Assembly: GCA_014762505.1 (NCBI GenBank)
Contig: JABURS010000032.1
Span: 1 to 64,000 of the forward strand
Direction of reading: 5' to 3'
Origin: Chromatiales bacterium
GTDB lineage: Bacteria > Pseudomonadota > Gammaproteobacteria > SpSt-1174
Length of the DNA: 64,000 nucleotides
In this document: positions 54,264 to 63,838 of the stretch, piece by piece
Layout: each line of letters opens with the position of its first letter
Position numbering within the stretch: the stretch's first letter is position 1
The notes under the pieces: model-generated
What the model saw: the letters and a program-made list of their open reading frames with translations, nothing else
Database searches by the model: none
Told to the model about the DNA's origin: nothing
Position numbers and translations under genes: made by a program

Positions 54264-54453
54264 ACTCCTGCAAGCGGTGACCCTCGACTGCCCCTACTGC
54301 GGGGAGGCGATCGACACGGTGCTGGATCTCTCGGCGGGTGGGCAGGACTACATCGAGGACTGCCAGGTCTGCTGCCGGCCCATGGTGATCCACTACGCGC
54401 TGGACCACGCCGGCGGGCTGGCCGAGCTGCGGGCGGAACGGGACGACGCATGA
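54253..54453 (+). CDS. CPXCG-motif Cys-rich protein
   Basis: A 66-residue protein with two Cys pairs: LDCPYCGEAI and EDCQVCCRPM, a zinc-ribbon arrangement; the remainder is acidic (AELRAERDD). This matches the CPXCG-motif-containing cysteine-rich family of unknown function. It overlaps hemW by 11 bases and the next gene by 4 (ATGA), so it is translated from the same operon. A zinc-binding adaptor or regulatory role is only an inference. Confidence 0.85.
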   Translation: MTTELLQAVTLDCPYCGEAIDTVLDLSAGGQDYIEDCQVCCRPMVIHYALDHAGGLAELRAERDDA

Positions 54454-54710
54454 AAAGGCCCTACGAGCCCATCTCCTGCGCCCTGTACAGCGAATACGAG
54501 CTGGCCATCCTGCGCGCCCAGACGCTACGCGTCTCCTGGGTGGACGGCTGCGGTGTCTCGCATGTCGAGACCCTGCAGCCCGAGAACCTGCGCACCCGCG
54601 CCCAGCAGGAATTCATGATCGCGAAAAAGGCCGACGGCAGGCGCCACGTGCTGCGCCTGGACCGCATCCGGCACGCGGAGATCATCGAGTCGGGCACGAG
54701 GCTGGTCTAG
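54450..54710 (+). CDS. rof: Rho-binding antiterminator Rof (YaeO family)
   Basis: An 86-residue protein. It aligns with Rof: YEPISCALYSEYELAILRAQ (as YxPIxCDxYDxLExA in E. coli), a central beta-rich segment, and KADGRRHVLRLDRIRHAEII, matching the ELRLDKI region. Rof binds Rho and blocks RNA loading, reducing termination. Its ATG overlaps the CPXCG gene stop. The assignment rests on motif and length similarity by eye. Confidence 0.7.
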   Translation: MKRPYEPISCALYSEYELAILRAQTLRVSWVDGCGVSHVETLQPENLRTRAQQEFMIAKKADGRRHVLRLDRIRHAEIIESGTRLV

Positions 54711-54760
54711 CTTCGGGGGCTTTTAGCAGACCCGACGGGCGTCGGGGGAGGGAAACGCGA

Positions 54761-55324
54761 CTAGCGCGGGGCGCTCAGCGCGCGATGGCGCGCCTCGATG
54801 GCATCGGGCAGCAGCCCGAGCAGCCGCGACACCCCGCTGGAGAATCCGTTATAGGCATCGGCCAGGGCGAGCAGGCGGCGGCGGGCGGCGGCGTCCTCGA
54901 GTCGCAGCGGCTCGAAGCGGGGCTCGCCGCCGACCAGGGCCTCGGTCAGGCTGCCGAAGCTGGCGGCCGCGCGGGTGAAGCGGTCCGCCGCCGCCGTGAC
55001 CTCGGCCAGCACCAGACGCTCATCGCCCAGTGCCGCGACGCCCTGCCCGAGGGCGGCATCCATGGCGACCAGCGCCGCCTCCATGTCGTCCAGCGTCGCA
55101 CCGGCACCCACGGCGTCGATCCCCGCCGCGGATTCGGCACGCAAGCCCCTGATCTGCGTCCGCAGGGCCGGCAGCAAGCGCTGGCGCAGCTCGTCCGCCA
55201 CCCCCCGGTAGGCCGCCACGGCATCCGCCGCATCGTCCTTCGCCTGGGCCGGCAGGCCGGACAGGGCCAGCCAGAAGCCCAGGAGGAGGACCAGGGACAG
55301 TCGCATGGCGGGACGGGCGGGCAT
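54761..55324 (-). CDS. exported helical protein of unknown function
   Basis: A 187-residue protein with a signal peptide (MRLSLVLLLGFWLALSGLPAQAK). The mature part is almost entirely helical and Ala/Leu/Arg-rich (AAYRGVADELRQRLLPALRT, ALVAMDAALGQGVAALGDER), resembling a periplasmic coiled-coil bundle. The start at 55324 overlaps the upstream stop as TGATG, which indicates translational coupling; a shorter start (55306) is also possible. Third gene of the rimO operon. No family recognised. Confidence 0.65.
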   Translation of the reverse strand: MPARPAMRLSLVLLLGFWLALSGLPAQAKDDAADAVAAYRGVADELRQRLLPALRTQIRGLRAESAAGIDAVGAGATLDDMEAALVAMDAALGQGVAALGDERLVLAEVTAAADRFTRAAASFGSLTEALVGGEPRFEPLRLEDAAARRRLLALADAYNGFSSGVSRLLGLLPDAIEARHRALSAPR

Positions 55325-55626
55325 CAGTCGGCCTGCCCCGGCGTGGCGGGCAGCACGTTGGTCTGCGAGTGCACCGTGACGGTCTCGGCCTCGACACCGG
55401 CCGGGGGCTCCTCGCCATACACCCAGGCACCGGATGCGTCGCGCCACTTGTAGACCACGGTCTCGCGGGCGCTGAGCCGCTCGCGCACCCGCTCGACCGC
55501 GAGCCGCGGCTCGAGGAGGTGGCCCGGTGTCAGCAGCGGCCCGCCGTCCGGGCCGAAGGCGAAGAAGGGTGCAGCCAGGACGGCCAGTACGAGCAGCAGC
55601 AGGGCGACGAGGACGGCACGCTTCAT
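55324..55626 (-). CDS. DUF4124-like exported small protein
   Basis: A 100-residue protein. An N-terminal anchor or signal ([20 protein letters not shown]) is followed by a short helical segment and a domain with [20 protein letters not shown], the typical DUF4124 sequence (YKWxDxxGxxxYxxxPP). Its ATG overlaps the rimO stop as ATGA. The gene is coupled to both neighbours. Function unknown. Confidence 0.75.
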   Translation of the reverse strand: MKRAVLVALLLLVLAVLAAPFFAFGPDGGPLLTPGHLLEPRLAVERVRERLSARETVVYKWRDASGAWVYGEEPPAGVEAETVTVHSQTNVLPATPGQAD

Positions 55627-56948
55627 CGCGCCGCCTCCACGGGCCGGGCCCACAGGTCGTGCTCGCCGCTGCCGGTGATCTCCACCTCCACGAACTCGCC
55701 GGGGGCCAGGAATTCGCCCTCGATGTAGACCACGCCGTCGATCTCCGGCGCATCACCCGGTCCGCGGGCGATGCTGCCATGCGCGTCCTGCTCGTCCACC
55801 AGCACGGTGATGCGCCGGCCGACCTGCTCGGCCAGGCGGTCCTGGCTGATGGCGGCCTGCAGCTCCATGAAGCGCTCCAGGCGCTCCTGCTTTTCCTCCT
55901 CGGGCACCGCCCCCGGCAGCGCATTGGCCGCCGCCCCCTCCACCGGCGAGTAGGCGAAGGCGCCCACGCGGTCGAGCCGGGCCTCTTCGATGAATTCGAG
56001 CAGGGTCTCGAAGTCCTCCTCGGTCTCGCCCGGGAAGCCGACGATGAAGGTCGAGCGCAGGGTGATGTCCGGGCAGATCTCGCGCCAGCGGGCGATGCGC
56101 TCCAGCGCCTTCTCCGCCGCCGCCGGGCGCTTCATGGCCTTGAGGATCCTCGGGCTGCCGTGCTGCAGCGGCACGTCCAGGTAGGGCAGCACCAGGCCGT
56201 CGGCCATCAGCGGGATGAGGTTGTCCACGTGCGGGTAGGGGTACACGTAATGCATGCGCACCCATACACCCAGCGAGCCCAGGGCCTCGGCCAGCTGCTG
56301 CATGTGGGTCTTGAGCGGCCGCCCCTGCCAGAAGCCGGTGCGGTACTTCACGTCCACGCCGTAGGCGCTGGTGTCCTGCGAGATCACCAGCAGCTCCTTC
56401 ACCCCGGCGGCCACGAGGTTCTCGGCCTCCTGCATCACCTCGCCGATGGGCCGGCTCACGAGATCCCCGCGCATGCTGGGGATGATGCAGAAGCTGCAGC
56501 GGTGGTTGCAGCCCTCGGAGATCTTCAGATAGGCATAGTGGCGCGGCGTGAGCTTGATGCCGGCGGGCGGCACCAGGTCGGTGTAGGGGTCGTGCGGGGC
56601 CGGCAGGTTGTCGTGCACCGCCGCCATCACCTCTTCATAGGCGTGCGGCCCGGTCACGGCCAGCACGTTGGGGTGTGCCGCGCGCACCTTGCCGGCGTCC
56701 GCCCCGAGACAGCCGGTGACGATCACCTTGCCGTTCTCGTCCAGGGCCTCGCCGATGGCATCCAGCGACTCCTGCACGGCGGCATCGATGAAGCCGCAGG
56801 TGTTGACCACCACCAGGTCGGCGCCGTCGTAATCCGGGGCGATCTCGTAGCCCTCGGCGCGCAGCTGGGTGAGGATGCGCTCGGAGTCCACCAGGGCCTT
56901 GGGGCAGCCCAGGGAGATGAAACCGACCTTGCGTTGGATGTCTGTCAT
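55623..56948 (-). CDS. rimO: ribosomal protein S12 methylthiotransferase RimO
   Basis: Radical SAM enzyme that methylthiolates Asp88 of S12. The 441-residue sequence has the N-terminal MTTase domain with cluster Cys in [24 protein letters not shown] and TGCLGADAG, the radical SAM site [15 protein letters not shown] (C-x3-C-x2-C), and a C-terminal TRAM domain ([21 protein letters not shown]). [15 protein letters not shown] distinguishes RimO from MiaB. Leads an operon of three coupled genes. Confidence 0.96.
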   Translation of the reverse strand: MTDIQRKVGFISLGCPKALVDSERILTQLRAEGYEIAPDYDGADLVVVNTCGFIDAAVQESLDAIGEALDENGKVIVTGCLGADAGKVRAAHPNVLAVTGPHAYEEVMAAVHDNLPAPHDPYTDLVPPAGIKLTPRHYAYLKISEGCNHRCSFCIIPSMRGDLVSRPIGEVMQEAENLVAAGVKELLVISQDTSAYGVDVKYRTGFWQGRPLKTHMQQLAEALGSLGVWVRMHYVYPYPHVDNLIPLMADGLVLPYLDVPLQHGSPRILKAMKRPAAAEKALERIARWREICPDITLRSTFIVGFPGETEEDFETLLEFIEEARLDRVGAFAYSPVEGAAANALPGAVPEEEKQERLERFMELQAAISQDRLAEQVGRRITVLVDEQDAHGSIARGPGDAPEIDGVVYIEGEFLAPGEFVEVEITGSGEHDLWARPVEAAR

Positions 56949-57211
56949 GGGGATTTACCTGAAAAGCGGAGCGCCTCGATACCATATCCGCCAGCGCCCC
57001 TCAAGGCCCCTCGGCGGGTTTTTATGCACACAAACCGTGCGCCCCCCGGTCGGCATGCACCAAACAGTGCAAATTGCACGCCAGGCGCATGAGGAAAATG
57101 TTTTTCCCATATAAATCATTTAGTTAAACATGTGGCTAAAAAATAGCCAATGTAACAGGAATGCAACTATACCGCGAACCCGGCAGCGAATCTCCCGCCT
57201 CGTCCACAAAG

Positions 57212-57234
57212 TTATCCACAGGTTTTGTGGAAAA
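57212..57234. promoter_or_regulatory. pair of inverted consensus DnaA boxes
   Basis: TTATCCACA at 57212-57220 on the plus strand and TTTTCCACA on the minus strand (57226-57234), both exact matches to TTWTNCACA, five bases apart. The flanks TCCACAAA (57203-57210) and TTTGTGGA (57224-57231) make a wider inverted repeat. A DnaA-binding role is inferred from the consensus only. Confidence 0.55.
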
Positions 57235-57286
57235 ACCGGAAACCCAAAATCTTACAGGGGCTTACGTGAAAATCGTCATTTCCCAC

Positions 57287-57315
57287 TTGCCCGCGATGCC
57301 GCCTTTCAGTATGAT
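57287..57315 (+). promoter_or_regulatory. sigma-70 promoter of rpmE
   Basis: -35 TTGCCC (57287-57292), 17-base spacer, -10 TATGAT (57310-57315). The predicted start is near 57322, giving a leader of about 43 bases before the rpmE ATG at 57365. Confidence 0.65.
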
Positions 57316-57364
57316 GCCTCTCCTTTTCGATCCGCGACACACCGAATTTTTCGAGGACGGTTCC

Positions 57365-57571
57365 ATGAAGCCGGAGATTCACCCCGAGTACAGCGAAATC
57401 AACGTCGTCTGCAGCTGCGGCAACAGCTTCAAGACCCGTTCGACCATGGGCAAGGACGAGATGCAGGTTGAAGTCTGCGCTGCCTGCCACCCGTTCTTCA
57501 CCGGCAAGCAGAAGCTGATGGACACCGCGGGCCAGGTCGACAAGTTCCGTCGCCGCTACGGCATGAAGTAA
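57365..57571 (+). CDS. rpmE: 50S ribosomal protein L31 (zinc-binding form)
   Basis: A 68-residue L31. The zinc ligands are VCSCGNSF and VCAACHPFF (C-x-C, then C-x2-C), so this is the Zn-containing RpmE rather than the Zn-free YkgM paralogue. ATG at 57365 follows GAGGACGG. The stop is directly followed by the GTG of the secreted nuclease gene. Confidence 0.97.
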   Translation: MKPEIHPEYSEINVVCSCGNSFKTRSTMGKDEMQVEVCAACHPFFTGKQKLMDTAGQVDKFRRRYGMK

Positions 57572-57574
57572 GCC

Positions 57575-58378
57575 GTGCCGCAGTCCTGGCTGACGCGAAA
57601 GGCGCTCCTTGCGGGCGCCTTTTTCGTGGCCGGCTGGCTGGCCGCCGTCCAGGCCCAGGCTGCCTGCGAGCTGCAGCGCGTCGACGAACGGGCCAGTGCC
57701 GACTACGTCTACGACGGCGACACCCTGCGCCTCACCGACGGCCGCCGTCTGCGCTTCGTCGGCCTGGATACCCCGGAGATGGGCCGCGACGGCCGCCCCG
57801 GCCAGCCCTATGCCCGCGCCGCCCGCGAACGCCTCATCGGACTGCTCACCGCCCAGGACAACCGCCTGCAGCTGCAGTACGACCGCGAGCGCCGGGACCG
57901 CCACGGCCGCCTGCTCGCCCACCCCGCCCTGCCCGACGGCACCAGTCTCACCGAGGTCCTGCTGCGCGAGGGCCTGGCCACCCAGCTGGTGGTCCCGCCC
58001 AATACGGCCCTGCTCGACTGCTATGCCGCCGCCGAGGCCGAGGCACGCCGTGCCGGGCGTGGCATCTGGTCGCTGCCGGCCTACGCGCCCCGACCCACCG
58101 CCAGCCTGCCCAGGGGTGCCGAAGGCTTCCACATCCTGCAGGGGCGGGTCGAACGCATCGGTCGCGGCCGCCACACGCTCTGGCTCAACCTCGAGGGCCG
58201 CGTGGCGGTGAAGATCGGCGAAGAAGACTACGTGCATTTCGGCGACATGGACTGGGACGCCCTCACCGGCCGGCGCATCGAGGTGCGCGGCTGGCTGCAC
58301 CCGCGCCGCGACGGCAGCCGCATGCTGCGCCTGCGCCACCCCGCCGCGCTGAGCCTGCCCGGGGAGGCGAATTCCTGA
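57575..58378 (+). CDS. exported thermonuclease (SNase-like) protein
   Basis: A 267-residue protein with a signal peptide (TRKALLAGAFFVAGWLAAVQ-AQAA). An SNase-like OB-fold domain spans ~45-165, with VYDGDTLRL (Ca-binding Asp), LRFVGLDTPEMG (Arg, Asp, Glu of the active site) and DRHGRLLAH (second catalytic Arg), so it is likely active as a secreted Ca-dependent nuclease. A C-terminal domain ~180-255 (FHILQGRVERIGRGRHTLWL) is of the kind often fused to these nucleases. GTG start, 4 bases after rpmE, with no clear ribosome-binding site. Confidence 0.85.
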   Translation: MPQSWLTRKALLAGAFFVAGWLAAVQAQAACELQRVDERASADYVYDGDTLRLTDGRRLRFVGLDTPEMGRDGRPGQPYARAARERLIGLLTAQDNRLQLQYDRERRDRHGRLLAHPALPDGTSLTEVLLREGLATQLVVPPNTALLDCYAAAEAEARRAGRGIWSLPAYAPRPTASLPRGAEGFHILQGRVERIGRGRHTLWLNLEGRVAVKIGEEDYVHFGDMDWDALTGRRIEVRGWLHPRRDGSRMLRLRHPAALSLPGEANS

Positions 58379-58427
58379 ACGCATCGGGCTAGAATCATCG
58401 GCACCCCCACGCAGATCACGGGAAGCC

Positions 58428-59885
58428 ATGTCACCTCGACTCCGCCTCAGCCTGCTACTGCTCGCCCTGGCCGCCCTCGGCGGCTGTGCGACCAACCCCG
58501 TCACCGGCGATCCGGACTTCGTCCTCATGACCCAGGACCAGGAGATCGCCACGGGCCGCCAGTATCATCAGCAGCTGCTCAAGCAGTATCCCGTCTACGA
58601 GGACGAACGCCTGCAGGCCTACGTCAGCCGCCTGGGTGACGAACTGGCGCGCAACAGCCACCGCAGCGACCTGGTCTTCCACTTCACGGTGCTGGACTCG
58701 CAGGACGTCAACGCCTTCGCCCTGCCCGGCGGTTACGTCTACATCACCCGCGGCATCATGGCCTACATGAACTCCGAGGCGGAGCTGGCCGGGGTGCTGG
58801 GTCACGAGATCGGGCACGTAACCGCACGCCACGGCGTGCGCCAGCAGAGCGCGGCCACCGTCACCGGCATCCTCGGCGCGGTGATCACGGCACGCGCCGG
58901 CAGCCAGGCCGTCGGCGACCTCAGCAACATGCTCGGCACCGCCCTTATCCGGGGCTACGGCCGCGAGCACGAGCTGGAGGCCGACCGCCTCGGCGCCGAA
59001 TACCTCGCCCGCCTGGGCTACGATCCGCAGGAGATGCTCGGCGTGGTCGGCATCCTCAAGGACCAGGAGGAATTCGAGAAACAGCGCGCCGCCGAGGAGG
59101 GCCGCGAACCGCGCATCTACCACGGCGTGTTCTCCACCCATCCGGACAACGACGCCCGCCTGCAGGAGGTGATACACGCCGCCGACCGGCTCAAGGGCAC
59201 GACCACCCGCCCCGCCGGGCGCGACACCTACCTCGGTATGATCGACGGCATGGTCTGGGGGCCCGGCGCGGCGCAGGGCGTGTTGCGCGGACGCGACTTC
59301 TACCACCGGGATCTGGGCATCACCCTGCGCTTTCCGCCGGACTGGCGCGTGGAGAACCTGCCCGACCGCCTGCTCAGCCTGCCGCACGACAACAGCGCCC
59401 TGCTGCAGCTCACGCTGGAGCCGCTCAACCAGCGCCAGTCCGCCCGCCAGCTCCTCGAGGCGAAGTTCGGCGCGGCCAATCTGCGCGAGTCGCGCGCCCT
59501 CGACCTGGGCGGCCTGGACGGGCACACCGCGCTCGCCAGTCTCGACACCCCCTTCGGCCAGCGTGCCACCCGCGTCGCCGTCATCCTGCACGGGAAGAAC
59601 GTCTACCAGTTTCTCGCCGCGAGCAAGACCGAGGGCGCGCGCCCGCGGCAGGACAGTGCGTTCCTTGCTACCATACAAAGCCTGCGCGGACTGCGCAGCG
59701 ACGAGGCCGCCCTGGCCGAGCCGCGCCGCATCCGCGTGATCACCGCAAAGACCGGCGACAGCTTCGCCCGGCTGGCCCGCGAGACGGACCTCAACCACCA
59801 CGCCGAAGAGATCCTGCGCCTGCTCAACGGCATGTACCCGGATGGCGAGCCCCGCCCGGGACAACGAATCAAGATCATCAAATAA
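58428..59885 (+). CDS. M48-family metalloprotease lipoprotein with LysM-like tail
   Basis: A 485-residue envelope protease. Lipoprotein signal (LLLLALAALGGC, Cys 20). The zinc site HEIGHVTARHG (HExxH) and the downstream third ligand (EADRLGAEYL) are intact. The middle (~290-430) is a beta-rich domain; the C-terminal ~50 residues (RIRVITAKTGDSFARLARET) look like a LysM-type peptidoglycan-binding motif. Related to BepA/YfgC-like quality-control proteases, but with a longer C-terminal domain than those. Confidence 0.88.
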   Translation: MSPRLRLSLLLLALAALGGCATNPVTGDPDFVLMTQDQEIATGRQYHQQLLKQYPVYEDERLQAYVSRLGDELARNSHRSDLVFHFTVLDSQDVNAFALPGGYVYITRGIMAYMNSEAELAGVLGHEIGHVTARHGVRQQSAATVTGILGAVITARAGSQAVGDLSNMLGTALIRGYGREHELEADRLGAEYLARLGYDPQEMLGVVGILKDQEEFEKQRAAEEGREPRIYHGVFSTHPDNDARLQEVIHAADRLKGTTTRPAGRDTYLGMIDGMVWGPGAAQGVLRGRDFYHRDLGITLRFPPDWRVENLPDRLLSLPHDNSALLQLTLEPLNQRQSARQLLEAKFGAANLRESRALDLGGLDGHTALASLDTPFGQRATRVAVILHGKNVYQFLAASKTEGARPRQDSAFLATIQSLRGLRSDEAALAEPRRIRVITAKTGDSFARLARETDLNHHAEEILRLLNGMYPDGEPRPGQRIKIIK

Positions 59886-59912
59886 CCGCGACCGACAACC
59901 AGAAGGTTACCC

Positions 59913-61163
59913 ATGAGCGACGAATTCAAAGAAGCTGCACTGCGTTATCACGCCGAGCCGCGCCCCGGCAAGATCGGCATCGAGATCACCAAGCCGACGC
60001 GCACGCAGAAGGATCTGTCGCTGGCCTACACCCCGGGCGTGGCCGAACCCGTGCGCCGCATCCACCATCACCCGGAGGATGCCTACCGCTACACCGCCAA
60101 GGGCAACCTGGTCGCCGTCATCACCGACGGCACCGCCGTGCTCGGCCTGGGCAACGTCGGCGCGCTGGCCGGCAAGCCGGTGATGGAAGGCAAGGGCGTG
60201 CTGTTCAAGAAGTTCGGCGGCATCGACGTCTTCGACATCGAGGTGGACGCCGACAACCCGGACGACTTCATCGACACCGTGGCGCGCATCGCCTCGGGCT
60301 TCGGCGGCATCAACCTCGAAGACATCGCGGCCCCCCGCTGCTTCGAGATCGAACGCCGCCTGGGCGAGATGCTCGACATCCCCGTCTTCCACGACGACCA
60401 GCACGGTACCGCCGTGATCATCGCCGCCGGCCTGCTCAACGCACTGGAACTGCAGGGCAAGCGCCTGGCAGACGCCCGCGTGGTCTGCCTCGGCGCCGGC
60501 GCCGCCGGCATCGCCTCCATGAACCTGCTGGTGGCCCTGGGCGCGAAGAAGGAAAACCTCTTCATGGTCGACCGCAAGGGCGTGATCCACGATGGCCGCG
60601 ACGACCTCAACGAATACAAGCAGGCCTTCGCCGTGCACACCGACAAGCGCACCCTGATGGACGCCTGCACCGATGCCGACGTCTTCATCGGCGTCTCCGG
60701 TCCCGATCTCATGACCCAGGACATGCTGCGCGCCATGGCGCCAAAGCCCATCGTCTTCGCGCTATCCAACCCGGACCCGGAGATCCTGCCCGAGCTCGCC
60801 TTCAAGACCCGCGACGACGTGCTCATGGCCACCGGGCGCAGCGACTACCCCAACCAGGTCAACAACGTGCTGGGCTTCCCCTACATCTTCCGCGGCGCAC
60901 TCGACGTACGTGCCACCGCCATCAACACCGAGATGCTGGTCGCCTGCACCCGCGCCCTGGCCGAACTCACCCACGAACCCGTGCCGCAGGAAGTGCTCGA
61001 GGCCTACGAGATCGACGCGCTGGAATACGGCCCCGACTACATCATCCCCAAGCCGCTGGACCCGCGCCTGGCCGAGCGCATCCCGGCCGCGGTCGCGCAG
61101 GCAGCGATCGACTCCGGCGTGGCCCGCATGGAGCTGGTGGAGGCCTCGAGGCAGAAAGACTGA
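59913..61163 (+). CDS. NAD(P)-dependent malic enzyme (short form)
   Basis: Oxidative decarboxylation of malate to pyruvate. The 416-residue sequence has DLSLAYTPGVAEP, the catalytic VFHDDQHGTAVI (metal-binding Asp), VVCLGAGAAGIASMNLL (Rossmann motif) and PIVFALSNPDPEI. It lacks the phosphotransacetylase-like domain of the ~750-residue MaeB-type enzymes, so it is the short, independent form. Cofactor preference cannot be told. It lies 82 bases upstream of mdh, so malate is handled by two adjacent enzymes. Confidence 0.93.
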   Translation: MSDEFKEAALRYHAEPRPGKIGIEITKPTRTQKDLSLAYTPGVAEPVRRIHHHPEDAYRYTAKGNLVAVITDGTAVLGLGNVGALAGKPVMEGKGVLFKKFGGIDVFDIEVDADNPDDFIDTVARIASGFGGINLEDIAAPRCFEIERRLGEMLDIPVFHDDQHGTAVIIAAGLLNALELQGKRLADARVVCLGAGAAGIASMNLLVALGAKKENLFMVDRKGVIHDGRDDLNEYKQAFAVHTDKRTLMDACTDADVFIGVSGPDLMTQDMLRAMAPKPIVFALSNPDPEILPELAFKTRDDVLMATGRSDYPNQVNNVLGFPYIFRGALDVRATAINTEMLVACTRALAELTHEPVPQEVLEAYEIDALEYGPDYIIPKPLDPRLAERIPAAVAQAAIDSGVARMELVEASRQKD

Positions 61164-61245
61164 GCCATCGTGCACCTTGCCGGCGGCACCCGGCGCCAGA
61201 TCGACTGTCTACACTCAAGGAAGAGGGCCATCACAGGAGGGCGTC

Positions 61246-62175
61246 ATGCAGAAGATATCGATCGTCGGTGCCGGCCGTGTGGGCGAGTCCACGGCGCAGT
61301 TCCTGGCCAAGGAAAACCTCTGCCGCGAGATCGTGCTCATCGACGTGAAGGACGGCGTGCCACAGGGCGCGGCGCTGGACATCCAGGAAACCGCACCGCT
61401 GTTCGGTTTCGACACGCGCCTGTCGGGGGCGACCGACGGGGCGGCGATGGCCGGCTCGGGGCTCGTCATCATCACCGCGGGCATCCCGCGCAAGCCGGGC
61501 ATGTCGCGCTCGGACGTGCTGGACACCAACGTCGCCATCATCGACAAGGTGATGGAAGACGTGGTGAAGCACGCCCCTGACGCCATGGTGCTGGTGGTCT
61601 CCAACCCCGTGGACGTGCTCACCTACCGCGCCTGGAAAAAGAGCGGCTGGCCGCGCAACCGCGTGTTCGGCCAGGCCGGCGTGCTCGACTCCTCGCGCAT
61701 GGCCTACTTCGTCGCCAGCGAGACCGGGCTGTCGGTGAAGAACATCCATGCCATGGTACTCGGCGGCCACGGTGACGCCATGGTGCCGCTGATCCGTTAC
61801 ACCACCATCTCCGGCATCCCCATCGAACACTTCCTCGACCGCGACGTGATCGACCGCATCATCGAGCGCACCCGCCACGGCGGCGCCGAGATCCTGGCCC
61901 TGAAGCAGACCTCCAGCGCCTACGACGCCCCGGCCGCCGCCATCGCCGAGATGGTCGACGCCATCGTGCGCGAACGCCGCCAGGTCCTGCCCACCGTCGC
62001 CATCCTCGATGGCGAATACGGCTATGACAACGTCGCCATGGGCGTCCCCTGCGTACTCGGCAGGAACGGCATGGAAGAAGTCGTGGCACTCGAACTCAAC
62101 CACGAAGAACACACGATGTTCGACGAATCGCTGGCCGGTGTGGTGGCGGACATCGAGCGCCTGAATGGGACGTGA
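61246..62175 (+). CDS. mdh: malate dehydrogenase (LDH-like type)
   Basis: Interconverts malate and oxaloacetate with NAD. The 309-residue sequence has the nucleotide-binding ISIVGAGRVGESTAQFLA, GIPRKPGMSRSDVLDTN (substrate loop with Arg, as MDH rather than Gln, as LDH), VVSNPVDVLTY and the catalytic His in GGHGDAMVPL. It matches the tetrameric LDH-like MDH, common in bacteria such as Chloroflexus, not the E. coli dimeric type. CAGGAGGG precedes the ATG. Confidence 0.95.
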   Translation: MQKISIVGAGRVGESTAQFLAKENLCREIVLIDVKDGVPQGAALDIQETAPLFGFDTRLSGATDGAAMAGSGLVIITAGIPRKPGMSRSDVLDTNVAIIDKVMEDVVKHAPDAMVLVVSNPVDVLTYRAWKKSGWPRNRVFGQAGVLDSSRMAYFVASETGLSVKNIHAMVLGGHGDAMVPLIRYTTISGIPIEHFLDRDVIDRIIERTRHGGAEILALKQTSSAYDAPAAAIAEMVDAIVRERRQVLPTVAILDGEYGYDNVAMGVPCVLGRNGMEEVVALELNHEEHTMFDESLAGVVADIERLNGT

Positions 62176-62242
62176 GGGGCGAGGAGTGAGGAGTGAGCGG
62201 TAAGACGATACACTAGTGCCTCGCGCCTAACGTCCAGAGCTC

Positions 62243-63142
62243 ATGCCCAACACCACCTACCTGGTCGACTCCAGCATCTACGTCTTTCGTGCCTGGTTCA
62301 CCCTGCCCGCCTCCATCACAGACGCGGCGGGCAATCCCGCCAATGCCGTGTTCGGCTTCTCCGATGTCGTCTACAGGCTGCTGAAGCAGGAGCGCCCGGC
62401 GCGCATCGGCTTCGGCTTCGACGAGAGCCTCACCACCTCGCACCGCAACGCGATCTACCCGGCCTACAAGGCCAACCGCGAGAGCGCGCCGGCCGAGCTC
62501 AAGCACCAGTTCCAGCTTGCCCGCCGCTTCCTGCGCGGCATCGGCATCAGCGAGTTCGGCAGCAACCGCTACGAGGCCGACGACCTCATCGGCACCCTGG
62601 CACGCATCGAGCGTGAACAGGGACAGCGCCTGGTGATCGTCACCGGCGACAAGGACCTGGCGCAGCTCATACACGAACGGGATCTGTGGTGGGAGTTCGG
62701 CAAGGATCAGCGCATGGACGCGAAGGGCATCCAGAAGCGCTTCGGCGTGCGTCCCGACCAGATCGCCGACCAGCTCGCCATCGCCGGCGACAAGGTGGAC
62801 AACATCCCGGGCGTGCCCGGTGTGGGCATGGCCACGGCCGCCTGCCTGCTGCGCAAGTTCGACAGCGTCGAGATCCTGCTGAGCCGCATCCCCGAGATCG
62901 CCCAGATGAAGGTGCGCGGCGCCAAGCGGCTGATGGGACTGATCGACGAACACCAGGACACCATCCGCCTGGCCCGCCAGCTCACCGGTATCCACCTCGA
63001 GGCCGACCTGCCCGCCGATCTCCAGCTCGCGCCCCGACCACCCGAACAGGACGCCTTCGACGCCACCTGCGACGAGCTGGACATGTCCCCAGAACGGCGC
63101 GCGCGCTGGGAACGCCTGCTCGACGAGCTGCACGGGGGATAG
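62243..63142 (+). CDS. 5'-3' exonuclease / flap endonuclease (Pol I-type nuclease domain)
   Basis: A 299-residue free-standing 5' nuclease. Metal-binding acidic residues are seen in [57 protein letters not shown] and [20 protein letters not shown] (the helix-3-turn-helix DNA-binding motif). It resembles ExoIX/Xni and the N-terminal nuclease of PolA, acting on flaps in replication and repair. Separated from mdh by 67 bases that contain a short GAGGAGT tandem repeat. Confidence 0.88.
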   Translation: MPNTTYLVDSSIYVFRAWFTLPASITDAAGNPANAVFGFSDVVYRLLKQERPARIGFGFDESLTTSHRNAIYPAYKANRESAPAELKHQFQLARRFLRGIGISEFGSNRYEADDLIGTLARIEREQGQRLVIVTGDKDLAQLIHERDLWWEFGKDQRMDAKGIQKRFGVRPDQIADQLAIAGDKVDNIPGVPGVGMATAACLLRKFDSVEILLSRIPEIAQMKVRGAKRLMGLIDEHQDTIRLARQLTGIHLEADLPADLQLAPRPPEQDAFDATCDELDMSPERRARWERLLDELHGG

Positions 63143-63246
63143 CCGTTCGTCACCACCGCGCCAGTCCTCTCCAGGTCCCAGACATGCCAGCGCCTGACTG
63201 CTGCCTTGCAACCACTGATCACGGACAACTGACCAGCAACCGTCTC

Positions 63247-63780
63247 ATGCACACCATCCTGTTCAACAAGCCTTATGACGTCCTCAGCCAGTTCACGGAC
63301 AGCGAGGGCCGGCGCACGCTCGCCGACTACATCCCGGTAGAAGGCGTGTACGCAGCCGGTCGCCTGGATCGCGACAGCGAGGGGCTGATGGTGCTCACCG
63401 ACGACGGCGAACTGCAGCACCGCATCACGCACCCGGACAACAAGATGAGCAAGACCTACTGGGCGCAGGTGGAGGGCATCCCGGACGAGGCAGCGCTCAA
63501 GGACCTGCGCGAGGGGGTGGAACTGAAGGACGGCATGACACAGCCCGCGCGCGTGAGGCGCATCGACGCGCCCTACCTGCTGTGGCCGCGCACGCCGCCG
63601 ATTCGCGAACGCCGGCACATCCCCACCTGCTGGCTGGAGATCACCATCGGCGAGGGACGCAACCGGCAGGTGCGGCGCATGACGGCCGCCGTCGGCCATC
63701 CCACCCTGCGCCTGATCCGCTATCGCATCGGTTCCTGGACACTCGACGGACTCGCCCCGGGCGAGTGGCGCGAGGCCTGA
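63247..63780 (+). CDS. rluE: 23S rRNA pseudouridine synthase, RluE type
   Basis: Pseudouridylates 23S rRNA (U2457 in E. coli). The 177-residue sequence has the RsuA/RluB/E/F-type catalytic motif [19 protein letters not shown], preceded by [14 protein letters not shown], and later [23 protein letters not shown]. No S4 domain precedes it, and the length is short, as in RluE. Start at 63247 gives the usual hydrophobic first strand. Confidence 0.9.
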   Translation: MHTILFNKPYDVLSQFTDSEGRRTLADYIPVEGVYAAGRLDRDSEGLMVLTDDGELQHRITHPDNKMSKTYWAQVEGIPDEAALKDLREGVELKDGMTQPARVRRIDAPYLLWPRTPPIRERRHIPTCWLEITIGEGRNRQVRRMTAAVGHPTLRLIRYRIGSWTLDGLAPGEWREA

Positions 63781-63838
63781 TTTACAAGGCCCGGGGGATG
63801 CGACACACTCGATGGCGAATCCTGTTCGGGGAAGGGAC

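Larger units (their letters stand above)
56949..57364. other. AT-rich intergenic region between rimO and rpmE
   Basis: This 416-base gap has a clearly AT-rich core (about 57095-57165), an interrupted inverted repeat at 57128-57153 (TGGCTA/TAGCCA with ACAT/ATGT ends), two inverted DnaA boxes at 57212-57234 and the rpmE promoter at 57287-57315. No gene is recognised in it. Confidence 0.7.

Noticed and set aside
62176-62242. Short tandem GAGGAGT repeat between mdh and the exonuclease gene
   Set aside because: Only about three imperfect units, too short to interpret.
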